A stretch of 64,000 bases of DNA, taken from JBHGBM01 sp041946965. Its GTDB lineage: Bacteria > Acidobacteriota > Terriglobia > Bryobacterales > Bryobacteraceae. Both the position numbers and the translations under genes were made by a program. Shown here piece after piece: positions 55,501-62,785 of the stretch; position 1 is the first letter of the stretch, and each line of letters begins with the position of its first letter. The notes under the pieces are model-generated. The model did not search any database. It worked only from the letters and a program-made list of their open reading frames with translations, and was not told where the DNA came from. The stretch lies in the NCBI GenBank assembly GCA_041946965.1, contig JBHGBM010000018.1, positions 62,001 to 126,000 of the forward strand, written 5' to 3'.

Positions 55501-55827
55501 TTCCAGTTTCACATCCATGCGGCGCGCGTCGAGCGAGACCAGCCCGATGTCCTTGGCGACGTACTCCTTGAAGCCGGCCAGCGATACGCGCAGTTCGTAA
55601 TCGCCTTCGCGTAGCTGGCTGAAGGTGTAAATGCCCGCTTCGTTGGAAGTGGTGTTGTAACGGTAATTGCTTTGGACATGGGTGGCCTGGACCATGGCTC
55701 CCGCGATGACCATTCCCGAGGGATCGGTAATCGTGCCTGTTAAGCTTGCGAAGGTCGTCTGCCCGGGAGACGGGCGGACAAAGGCAACGCAGAGAACGAC
55801 AGCGGACAGAAGCCTTGAAGCGTGCAT
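52558..55827 (-). CDS. TonB-dependent receptor, Oar-like
   Basis: This 1,089-residue receptor is best started at ATG 55827, which has GGGAGG six bases upstream. In order: a signal peptide (MHASRLLSAVVLCVAFVRPS), a carboxypeptidase-regulatory-like domain (GTITDPSGMVIAGAMVQATH), a plug-like region (NDSTMDGVTLGNGESGGQIG), and a long barrel ending in MRMGVRLEW. It is intact and lies between the pectate lyase gene (33 bases upstream) and the DegT gene (50 bases downstream). It is therefore the likely outer-membrane receptor for products of the locus, probably pectic fragments. Confidence 0.9.
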   Translation of the reverse strand: MHASRLLSAVVLCVAFVRPSPGQTTFASLTGTITDPSGMVIAGAMVQATHVQSNYRYNTTSNEAGIYTFSQLREGDYELRVSLAGFKEYVAKDIGLVSLDARRMDVKLELGAVGTSVEVTDSGPALIETETPRVSDTREAATLKFMPTGSRNLTEFLPLTPGVLADTSGFRSLAGSKETQNDSTMDGVTLGNGESGGQIGPLTNYIESFQEVRIDMANNSAEFNTVGQITVISKSGTNKLRGSLFDYYSSPWFRARKYFALERAAGIRHNPGVSVGGPVFLPRLYNGHDKTFFFFSMETARGNITQDTLTPTVPLESWRNGDFSGLAASTTIVDPFADRAPFPGRVIPASRINKVSKILQERFYPLPNYGNTSVFASRNYRETTVVPFNGNTYFTVRLDHRISDKSLIYGRTSWYRMVNQPYDNDLSTVGRRWQQRDCRSVNLSWSYSLTSRVFNEFRWGFAYNNNPRHGPQMGKQLVQELGLVGLVDNLPDINGIFKVSFSGLGLTGITQQDWRVPGYKNFPMQFQEHLSWFRGRHNIKGGFNMTHVVYEDGQANGNLFGSASFSNRFAGHPYADFLLGIPTTSSRAYPHLIINRTRWASGFFVTDDFKVNRHLTLNLGLRYDYNLNWTEAHGYQSAFDLATGKVVVPNGALNKVSPLMPKGYLDVMEAGQAGLPGSLLATDRNNFAPRIGVAWRPWSNRTAFRAGYGIYYDGVPGDINVGGVPFVVNEPSFTNPANAPVVIFPRVFPAAGTGGPATVSLPRAVRADLRIPYAMQYNFTVEHERWRTGFRISYIGTNQRQGIWAQDVNQRIPDTRPYIAKVNETRFPQFRAVTYRSNGLTHQYNSLTVGAKRRWSRGLYYQVNWVWARDISYESPENSYDLRRDRGVENYIPTHRITGNFVYVLPFGKRAHFFRNANGWLNGLIGGWHVSGIWAQFSGQFLTPQWSGPDPVGTAYTASSTPANVTIRPNVYRNPNLPKSERTMDRFFDVEAFGAPAPGHYGTASRGILKGPGSQAWSAGLYKQFQVFERAALRLELTGTNIFNHPNWSNPGVNVTSVASAGVVSGMNGTSPSDATGQRVMRMGVRLEW

Positions 55828-55860
55828 AAGCAACCTCCCACCGCGCGCGGCGCGTGCGGC

Positions 55861-57171
55861 TCAGCGCCGAACCGGTTTCGCTAACTCGTTCAGGTATTCT
55901 TCGATACTGGTGTAGCCGTCGCCATCGCGGTCGGCGGCGGCGTCCTTGGGATCCCGCGGATTGAGTCCGTGGGCCCGCTCCCACTGGTCTGGCATGCCGT
56001 CCCCATCGTTGTCGGGGAGCGGCCTGGCGGAACGGTAGGCGGGCCAGCCGCCCGCCTGTTCCGGGGTGTCGATGATGCGGCCGGCGCCGTTGCGGACATC
56101 GGCGACAATCCTCTGGTCTACGGCGTCGCGCACGGGACGCGTGCAGCCGGCGCCGGCCAGCACGGCCTCGAATGCCTCTCTTGCCGGGGTTGCGGTGACC
56201 GGCGGCGCGGCGAAGGGTTCTTCCACCACGGTCACGAGCTTGCGGCCCTTGCGTTCGGTGATGTTGAACATCAACCGGTTGTCGCCGGTAAGGTCCGCAC
56301 GGCCTTCCACGAAATTATCCCGTATATAAAATTTGGCGTCCGCGGTTGGCGCGATGGAAACAGGCTTCTTGGCCGGGTTGGTACTCGGCCCCGGCTTGAT
56401 GTAGTTGGCCACGTAGTTCGCGCTTACGAAATCCGTCACTGTCCCCAGGCATTGATAGCCGTAGTCGTACGTCACGTTGTTGCGCACGTCAAAGGTGGGC
56501 CAGGGCTTCCTGTGGTACGCATCGCCGATCATCGGATTGCGGCCGTTGTTGTGCGCCCAGAGGTTGTGGTGGAGCGTTACGCCGCCTGTCGCACGAACGA
56601 GCGAGCCGTAACTGTGAACGCCCTTCCGGTGAACGCTGCGCATCAGGCCTTCGCTCGAGATGCACCACTGCACGGTAATGTTGCGGATTCGCCCGCTGGG
56701 CGAGAGATTCTCATCCACGGCCCAGCTTGCCGAGCAGTGGTCGATGATGACGTTCTCGCCGCCGTCGGTTACGGTGAGCCCGTCGAGAGCCTGCCCCGCC
56801 GCCGTCCCGAGGCGGCTGCGGATGAAGCGCAGGATGACATCGTGCGTGGCGATGCGGAGCGGATAATTGCGCAGGCAGATGCCGTCGCCGGGGGCGCTCT
56901 GGCCCGCGATGGTGGCGAAGGGCTCTTTCAACTGCAACTCCGATTTCAGGTCGATAATCCCGGAGACGCCGAACACGATCACGCGCGGTCCGCCGGTCTC
57001 GCATGCCGCGCGCAGGCTGCCCGGCCCCGAATCCGCCAGGGTGGTGACTACCAGCACCCGGCCGCCGCGCCCGCCCGGCGTGCCGGCGCCGAAGCCCTCC
57101 GCGCCGGGAAAGGCGGGAACCTGGGCGGCAAACAGCCGCGCCGCGAGAAGAGCGAAGGCGAATCTACTCAT
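55861..57171 (-). CDS. Secreted pectate lyase (PL1-like) with calcium-loop tail
   Basis: This 436-residue parallel beta-helix protein has a signal-type start (MSRFAFALLAARLFA). Seen are FPGAEGFGAGTPGGRGG, the DHCSASWAVDENLS strand with calcium-site residues, and HHNLWAHNNGRNP, which in PL1 relatives precedes the catalytic arginine region. The tail contains two thrombospondin-3/EF-hand-like calcium loops (DNDGDGMPD and DRDGDGYTS). Pectate lyases split polygalacturonate by beta-elimination outside the cell. The start overlaps the end of the esterase-glycosidase gene by 8 bases, so the genes are coupled. Confidence 0.88.
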   Translation of the reverse strand: MSRFAFALLAARLFAAQVPAFPGAEGFGAGTPGGRGGRVLVVTTLADSGPGSLRAACETGGPRVIVFGVSGIIDLKSELQLKEPFATIAGQSAPGDGICLRNYPLRIATHDVILRFIRSRLGTAAGQALDGLTVTDGGENVIIDHCSASWAVDENLSPSGRIRNITVQWCISSEGLMRSVHRKGVHSYGSLVRATGGVTLHHNLWAHNNGRNPMIGDAYHRKPWPTFDVRNNVTYDYGYQCLGTVTDFVSANYVANYIKPGPSTNPAKKPVSIAPTADAKFYIRDNFVEGRADLTGDNRLMFNITERKGRKLVTVVEEPFAAPPVTATPAREAFEAVLAGAGCTRPVRDAVDQRIVADVRNGAGRIIDTPEQAGGWPAYRSARPLPDNDGDGMPDQWERAHGLNPRDPKDAAADRDGDGYTSIEEYLNELAKPVRR

Positions 57172-60100
57172 GCGCGATCACGATCATCGAGTACAGCCGC
57201 ATGCCGGGCGCCGTGAAGCTGACCTGCCCGGCCGATTCCTGGAATGCGAGCGGCATGGGATCGTCGGCGTCCGGCGAAAAACACGTCACCGACTTCACGC
57301 GCCCGGGGAACCTGGTCCGGGCGGACACCTTGAACGGTGCCACGGCTTTGGCGCGCTCGAAGTTCACAAAATGCGCGATGGTCTCGCGCGTTTCGGCACG
57401 GTCCAACAGCTCCATGACGGTAGTCAGCGGCGCCGCGGCGGTGATGGACAGGCCCTTGGGCAGCGCGCCGGCAATGGCCTGATAGATCTGCTCGTGGTTC
57501 GCTGGCAGGACCCACTGTTCCGGGGCGAAGCGGTTGCCGCGTGATGCCGCGGAGGCGATGATTTCGGGATTCTCCGTGTCGCCCGCCTTGGCGGCGTACC
57601 CCAGGATCCGCGGGATGTAGAGGATGCGGCCCTTGCCCTCCCGCCGCGCCGGCATCAGCGGGTTCGAACGGCGCCGCTCCCGGTATTCGTTGTACTCCGC
57701 GGTGTTCCCGGTCACGATCAGGGCGCCGCCGTCGCGCACGTACCGCAGCAACCGTTCGACGTGCGCGCCCGAAACGCACTCCTGGCCCGCCAGGATCACC
57801 GCGCCGTAACGATCGATGCGGTCGATCTGCTCCTCGTACAGGAGATCGAAGGGCACCTTGCGCTGAATCAGAACCTGCTCCATCAGGATGGTGGGAACCA
57901 GCGTGTCCGCAATACTGTAGGCCATCGAGGGCCACGTGCGCAACACCGCCACGTCGGCCACGTTGTCGGTCCGGGTGAAATACCGGTTGTTGTACTCGCG
58001 GAAGAACTCGGCGGCCGGCGTGAACACGCTGTAGGCGCCTTGCAGGAACGGCCCGCCCTGGGTGCCGAAGCCGGGCACCTCCTTCTGGTAATTGAACGCC
58101 ATGTGGACGGCGGCGTGAAGCTCGTCCCGCATCGAGTCGTCGCAGCTCATGTTAAGCCGCCGCGCCATCTTGTAGGAGCGGATCTCCGAGATCATCGCGC
58201 CGGTTGCCGGATCCAGCCGCGATTCCATCCCGCTCACGTCGTAGGGCGTGAAGTCGCACTTGCCGCTGTAGAGCGGATGGTAAACCCCGTTCAGCCACAT
58301 GCGGTTGAAGCCGTAGATGCCTTTCAGGTTGTAGCCCACGGAGATGTTGGGATTCAGGCTCTTGATGTAGTCGTACAGCTCGTTGTAATGCCCGGCCATC
58401 GCTTCGCAGCGGAAGCGCACCCATTCCTGGAGCACGGGGTCGTCCAGCGCGCGCACGCTCTCCGGCGTGTTGTAGACGTCCCATTCGTTCACGCGGAGCC
58501 AGTCCGTGGGCATGCCGAAGCGGCGGAGCGCGGCCTCGCGGGTGGGATAACGGCGTCTCAGGAATTCGTGAAACGCGCGCATGCAGCGCTCGCAGCGGCA
58601 GGACTTCGGCTCCGGCTGAAGCTGCACGTTGTCGAAGAAGATCTGATCGGCTTTCACTTCCTCGACCCCGATGCGCAGAACCTTCTTCAGGTACTCGCGA
58701 TAGGCCGGCTCGTTGGGACACGCGTAATGGCGGAAGGTCTGCGTCTGCATATAGGGCACGGGGCGGTTGTTCTGATCGCGCTGCTCCCAGTTCTTGGCTT
58801 CCGGGACCTCGCGATAGAAGGCTTCGGTGAACATCGTTCCAGCCACGTAGATGCTGACCTTCATGCCGAGCTGGTGCATCAGGGCCGCCATGCGTTTGGT
58901 CTTCGCGATATCCTCCTTCTCGTATTCCAGGCCGAAGCCCTTATAGAAGTGCAGCCGGGCAAAGCCAACACCCGCGGCGGCCATGCGCTTCACGTTCTCC
59001 GGGTCGTGCTGCCGCTCATAGAATTCGGGCTGGTCCTCGGGATGCGTGCCGCGACGAAGCAGGAAGATGAGCGGCTCGTGGCTGGGCCAGGAGACGCCCT
59101 GGGTCTGCTCGCGCTTCCGCCGCGCGCTTTGCTCCCACCGGGTAAGGGGGCGCGGGGCGGCCTTGACTTGCCGCACCCAGTTGTCCAGGATCATCGAGTC
59201 CTTGCGGCGCGCCCACTCCTGGGCGCTGAAGACGCTGACCTGGTCCCGAGTGAAGCCGGGCACGTCCGCGCCGATGGCCTGCGAACCGCCTTCGGAAAGC
59301 TCTGAAATATAGCCCGGGTCCGTGGCCACTCCCTTCGCCTTGGCCCACTCGCTCATGTGGGTGACGGGCATGGTGCGAATCGACTCTTCGGTCCAGTTTG
59401 GAAAATCCAGTTTGCGTTCGAGCCAGAGGGCCGCGGCGCGGGTCACGAAGTAGGGGCGGTGCGCTCCCTCGGGGTCGTACTCGGTGTCAAAGACCTTGCC
59501 CGGCATGTTCACTCGGCGCTTGAGGTCTTCGAAAAACGCGCGCGGTTCCTGCCGCTTGGACTGAAGAATGCCGTCCTTCAGGCCGTTGATGATGAGCGTG
59601 GGGCCGCGCTCGGCATGCAAGGTATACACCACCTTGGCGCGGTCGCCCAGGAATTGCAGCGACTGGTAAGGGAAGCCCTGGCACATGGGCTTGGAAGTGT
59701 CCCAGTACTGGCCGGGACCATCCAGGTTGCCGCCGCCGGCGAGCACGCAGGCGTGCAGGCGCGTCTCGGCGGCGCAGGCCAGCGAGAGTACAAACGAGCC
59801 CATCGAATAGCCCATGGCGCCGATGCGCGCCGCATCCACTTCGGGCCGCTGCCGCAGGTAGGAGACCGCTTGCATGACGTCGGTCATCATGAGACCGCCG
59901 AGCCGGCGGCCGAGAATCGGGTCGCGCTCCAAGGTGTCGTGCGCGCGCGTTCCGGACTTGCGCTCCGCATTGCGTTCGCCCTCGCCCGCGGGGTCGTAGG
60001 TCAGCACCGCCGCCCCGGCGCGCGCGTACGAGATGCCGCACCAGAACGCGTACCAACTGTACTTGTCGCCCCCGTGCCCGTTCACCACGATGAGCGCCGG

Positions 60101-60346
60101 GACTTTTCCGGCCCTCGACTTGGGCAGGTACAGGATTGCAGGCACCCGCATGCCGAACTGGGTGCCGTAAGTGATCTTCTCGGCCGTAACACCCGCGGCG
60201 GGCTCGAAGCGGCCATGCGTTTCGGCGGCCAGCGGCGGCAGAGGGTCGGGGACGAACAGGGTGGCCTTGATGCGTGTCCGGACATCGTCGCCCTCCGCCC
60301 CCAGCGCCGCCAGCGAAAGCAGCGGAATCAGGAATGCCTTTTTCAT
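57164..60346 (-). CDS. Acetyl xylan esterase-like hydrolase fused to a glycosidase-like domain
   Basis: One 1,060-residue frame begins at ATG 60346 with a short signal peptide (MKKAFLIPLLSLAALGAEG). Residues about 20-330 form an alpha/beta hydrolase with S181 in GYSMGS, D258 in NGLKDG and H296 in GAHRPYF. Residues about 420-1060 form a second unit: a TIM-barrel-like part (FARLHFYKGFGLEYEKEDI, IFFDNVQLQPEPKS, NISVGYNLKGIYGFN), then a beta-galactosidase-trimerisation-like domain (YGAVILAGQECVSG). No stop, frame change or obvious internal ribosome site separates them. Its start overlaps the upstream DUF4838 stop as ATGA. It probably deacetylates and trims pectic or hemicellulosic glycans. Confidence 0.8.
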   Translation of the reverse strand: MKKAFLIPLLSLAALGAEGDDVRTRIKATLFVPDPLPPLAAETHGRFEPAAGVTAEKITYGTQFGMRVPAILYLPKSRAGKVPALIVVNGHGGDKYSWYAFWCGISYARAGAAVLTYDPAGEGERNAERKSGTRAHDTLERDPILGRRLGGLMMTDVMQAVSYLRQRPEVDAARIGAMGYSMGSFVLSLACAAETRLHACVLAGGGNLDGPGQYWDTSKPMCQGFPYQSLQFLGDRAKVVYTLHAERGPTLIINGLKDGILQSKRQEPRAFFEDLKRRVNMPGKVFDTEYDPEGAHRPYFVTRAAALWLERKLDFPNWTEESIRTMPVTHMSEWAKAKGVATDPGYISELSEGGSQAIGADVPGFTRDQVSVFSAQEWARRKDSMILDNWVRQVKAAPRPLTRWEQSARRKREQTQGVSWPSHEPLIFLLRRGTHPEDQPEFYERQHDPENVKRMAAAGVGFARLHFYKGFGLEYEKEDIAKTKRMAALMHQLGMKVSIYVAGTMFTEAFYREVPEAKNWEQRDQNNRPVPYMQTQTFRHYACPNEPAYREYLKKVLRIGVEEVKADQIFFDNVQLQPEPKSCRCERCMRAFHEFLRRRYPTREAALRRFGMPTDWLRVNEWDVYNTPESVRALDDPVLQEWVRFRCEAMAGHYNELYDYIKSLNPNISVGYNLKGIYGFNRMWLNGVYHPLYSGKCDFTPYDVSGMESRLDPATGAMISEIRSYKMARRLNMSCDDSMRDELHAAVHMAFNYQKEVPGFGTQGGPFLQGAYSVFTPAAEFFREYNNRYFTRTDNVADVAVLRTWPSMAYSIADTLVPTILMEQVLIQRKVPFDLLYEEQIDRIDRYGAVILAGQECVSGAHVERLLRYVRDGGALIVTGNTAEYNEYRERRRSNPLMPARREGKGRILYIPRILGYAAKAGDTENPEIIASAASRGNRFAPEQWVLPANHEQIYQAIAGALPKGLSITAAAPLTTVMELLDRAETRETIAHFVNFERAKAVAPFKVSARTRFPGRVKSVTCFSPDADDPMPLAFQESAGQVSFTAPGMRLYSMIVIAHE

Positions 60347-62271
60347 CGCGTGCCTCCCTTGTACGCCCGCATCTTCGCCAGCGGCACGAAGGACCGCTGG
60401 CTGTCGTTGTAACGTATCCAGAAATGCGCGAGGACGAAGCCCTGCTTGAGCGATTCCACGTAGCGGTCGCGCTCCTCCCAAAGGGCCAGGCACTGCTCGA
60501 AGGCCCGCATATCGGCATGGGCGGGCGGCTCCATTTTGGGTGTGAACCTCCAACCGGCTTCGATCAGCGGAATGGTTTTCTCGATGGCCCTTACCGTGAG
60601 ATCCACGTATTGGAAGCCCTGCTTGAGAAACTCGACCCGCTCGCGTTCCCGGCCCTGGACCGCGGCGGCGGCTGCCTCCAGGTCGCGGCGGCACGCGTCG
60701 CGCAACGCCGGCGGGTACGCTTCCGCCACCCGTTTGTATTCGGAGAGCCGGGCGGAGTCCATGGCCACGGCCTTGCCGTTCTGCGCCCTCCAGGCCTGCT
60801 CCCACCGCCCGAAATAGCGGGCCACCGCGGGCGCCGCCGCACCGAAGCCGCTTTCGATGTAATCCGACTGGAGCGCCCGGAAATCGGCCGATGGATCCCA
60901 CAGCAGGCGCGCCAGCAGATAATATTGCAGGCCGTTGATGGCGTAGCCATCGCCGGACTGGGTCTGATAGTAGCGATACCCCTGCTCCCGCAGCCGCTTG
61001 ACGCTGCGGGCGATGGGCTCCTGCATGAGCCGCGGCAGGTCCGGGGAGTTGCCCTGAATGAAATACTCGTAGATTCCCAGGTGCCGGGCGGCGCCGCTCC
61101 ACGCCCCCGTCTCGCGGTACTGCTGCTCTTCCAACTGCGGATTCCAGTTGAAAGCCGCGTGGAAAGTGTACTGGATGATCAGGTTGGGATGCACCTTCAC
61201 GCGCGCCGGCGGTTGGCGATACGGGCCGTAAGCGAACAGGATGAGTTTCTTGCCCGGGTGCGTCCTGGCCACCTGCTCCGCCACCTGGTTGGCGAAGGTC
61301 ACCACGCGGTCCGTGATCACGAGTTTCTTCCCCCCACTCATTTCAGGATCGTCGGCCGCCATCTCGACCTTGCCGCTATCGAGCCGCCGGCAGCGGTCGC
61401 ATTCGCAGAAGCCGCCGCCGTCGTTCAGCGATACCGCGAAGGCATCGAAATCCGGATGCTGGTCGAAAAATCGCCGGGAATACTCCACCGTCAGCCGGAT
61501 CACGTCGGGGTTGGTGGTGCAGGGCTGCGTGCCGTGCTTGCCGTCGAAGTGCTCCCAGTCGCGCTTGCCCTTTACCAGCGCGTAATACTCCGGGTGAGTG
61601 GGGCCGTACTTGGCCGGGGGCAGGATCTCACCGAAGGCGTGCCCGCCGTAGATGAGCGCGCCGCCGAAGCGGTTGCGCCGTTCCCAAAGTTTCTGGAGGC
61701 GCTGGTGCTCCTCCGTGATTCCCAGCTTGCGCTCGGCGGCCCATTTATCGAGGAAGCCCCACAGAGCCCCGCCGGGGCCGAGATCGCGCCAAAGATAGGC
61801 GGGCGCCCGCTCAATAGCGGTCTGAGGAACGCGCAGATCCACACGGCGCGGAACCACCTCGCCCAGGTCCCCCGGCCACAACCAGCGGACTCCGGCAAAC
61901 TGTTCGAGAAAGGCGTACACGGCGAATGCCGTGCCGTCCCGGCCGTTGCCGGCCAGCGCCAGCGCGCCGCCCGGCAGCGTGCGGATGAGGTATCCGTCGC
62001 CCTCCACGCGCTTCAGACGCTCGCGGATTTCGGGGGGACACACGGCGGCGCCGACAAGGATAGCGGCGCCCTTGGCCGGCGCACTTGGCGCGATCCGCAA
62101 TCTCGCACCGGTGGCTCTCTCCACATACCGGACCAGCTCGTCCGCAACTCCGCGGTCGCCCGCGGCCGCCGCCACCACGGCCTTGGGCTGCCCTTGCTCC
62201 ACGACCGCGAGATCCGCCGCGGCCGGCCCCGCGCACAGAAGAAAGATCGCGGCCCACTTTCGCTCGATCAT
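60343..62271 (-). CDS. Secreted DUF4838-type glycosidase-like protein
   Basis: This 642-residue protein has a signal peptide (MIERKWAAIFLLCAGPAAADL). Residues about 20-140 form a GH67-like N-terminal domain (LVRYVERATGARLRI, FAVYAFLEQFAGVRWLWPG). Residues about 180-500 are a barrel-like DUF4838 region (FAVSLNDGGGFCECDRCRRL, KLILFAYGPYRQP, YEYFIQGNSPDLP). The family is linked to exported glycan breakdown; relatives of the N-terminal domain occur in alpha-glucuronidases. It is the first gene of the leftward operon and its stop overlaps the next start by 4 bases. A leaderless transcript is likely (see promoter). Confidence 0.75.
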   Translation of the reverse strand: MIERKWAAIFLLCAGPAAADLAVVEQGQPKAVVAAAAGDRGVADELVRYVERATGARLRIAPSAPAKGAAILVGAAVCPPEIRERLKRVEGDGYLIRTLPGGALALAGNGRDGTAFAVYAFLEQFAGVRWLWPGDLGEVVPRRVDLRVPQTAIERAPAYLWRDLGPGGALWGFLDKWAAERKLGITEEHQRLQKLWERRNRFGGALIYGGHAFGEILPPAKYGPTHPEYYALVKGKRDWEHFDGKHGTQPCTTNPDVIRLTVEYSRRFFDQHPDFDAFAVSLNDGGGFCECDRCRRLDSGKVEMAADDPEMSGGKKLVITDRVVTFANQVAEQVARTHPGKKLILFAYGPYRQPPARVKVHPNLIIQYTFHAAFNWNPQLEEQQYRETGAWSGAARHLGIYEYFIQGNSPDLPRLMQEPIARSVKRLREQGYRYYQTQSGDGYAINGLQYYLLARLLWDPSADFRALQSDYIESGFGAAAPAVARYFGRWEQAWRAQNGKAVAMDSARLSEYKRVAEAYPPALRDACRRDLEAAAAAVQGRERERVEFLKQGFQYVDLTVRAIEKTIPLIEAGWRFTPKMEPPAHADMRAFEQCLALWEERDRYVESLKQGFVLAHFWIRYNDSQRSFVPLAKMRAYKGGTR

Positions 62272-62279
62272 CGACTGCG

Positions 62280-62308
62280 TTGTAACACGGCCCCCGCCGG
62301 CCGGTCAA
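62280..62308 (-). promoter_or_regulatory. Sigma-70-type promoter of the pectin-type operon
   Basis: On the minus strand, TTGACC (62308-62303) and TTACAA (62285-62280) are separated by 17 bases. The -10 ends only eight bases before the ATG at 62271, so transcription would begin at or next to the start codon. Confidence 0.55.
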
Positions 62309-62328
62309 TCCCGCTTCGCCCTTGACTC

Positions 62329-62347
62329 GTCCCACAGTCTGTGGAAC
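62329..62347. promoter_or_regulatory. Inverted repeat, probable GntR-type operator
   Basis: GTCCCACAG-T-CTGTGGAAC is an inverted repeat with 9-base arms and one mismatch; the inner 13 bases (62332-62344) are a perfect palindrome. It sits 21 bases upstream of the operon's -35 and just after a TTGACT (62322-62327) facing the broken GntR gene, the place expected for a site shared by, or autoregulating, that regulator. Confidence 0.5.
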
Positions 62348-62367
62348 GGTATGCACGATCAGCGTCT

Positions 62368-62757
62368 ATGGGGTCCGATTTGTTCGAAAGATGTCCGGCC
62401 GATAGCTTGCGAGGCCGCATCGCCTGCGAGATCCGCGAGGCGATTCTGAACGGCAGGCTGCGGCAGGGCGAGCGCCGCGTCGAACGCAAGCTCGCCGTGG
62501 GACCCGGCGCCAGTCTCACCGCCGTACGCGAGGCTATGGTCGAACTGGAGGCGGAAGGACGCCGCGCGCGCCAAAGACGTTCGAAGGTTCAACCGCGAGG
62601 ACGCGCAATGGCGCTCCCTCATGTGGGCGATGACCGGGAACAAATACCTGATTGCGGCGTTGCGGCGCGCCGTCTTGCCCTACTTCAGTTTCACCGCCAT
62701 ACGGACCGCCTCCCTCGACCCACACAGCCTTGTCCGCGATGCCACAGGCCGCTGGCG
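62368..62757 (+). pseudogene. Disrupted GntR (FadR-type) transcription regulator
   Basis: The first frame encodes a GntR winged helix (LRGRIACEIREAILNGRLRQ, RVERKLAVGPGASLTAVREA, MVELEAEG). From about 62567 the homology passes to a second frame containing the start of the FCD ligand domain (RRFNREDAQWRSL), which jumps straight to a later part of the same domain (WAMTGNKYLIAALRRAVLPY, FSFTAIRTASLDPHSLVRDA). About 50 residues between these parts and the C-terminus are absent. It is divergent from the pectin-type operon and was probably its regulator. Only a DNA-binding stub, if anything, would be made. Confidence 0.8.
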
Positions 62758-62785
62758 CCACCCCGGTCGTCTGGCCCGTCGCTGT

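Noticed and set aside
52693..55614. Nearly 1,000-codon open frame on the plus strand opposite the 52558 receptor gene
   Set aside because: Antisense to an intact receptor with clear domains; its translation shows no recognisable fold and is an effect of codon bias.
60347..61102. Extension of the esterase-glycosidase frame upstream to 61102
   Set aside because: These codons overlap the DUF4838 gene in another frame and give no protein-like sequence; the ATG at 60346 starts a clean signal peptide and overlaps the upstream stop as ATGA.
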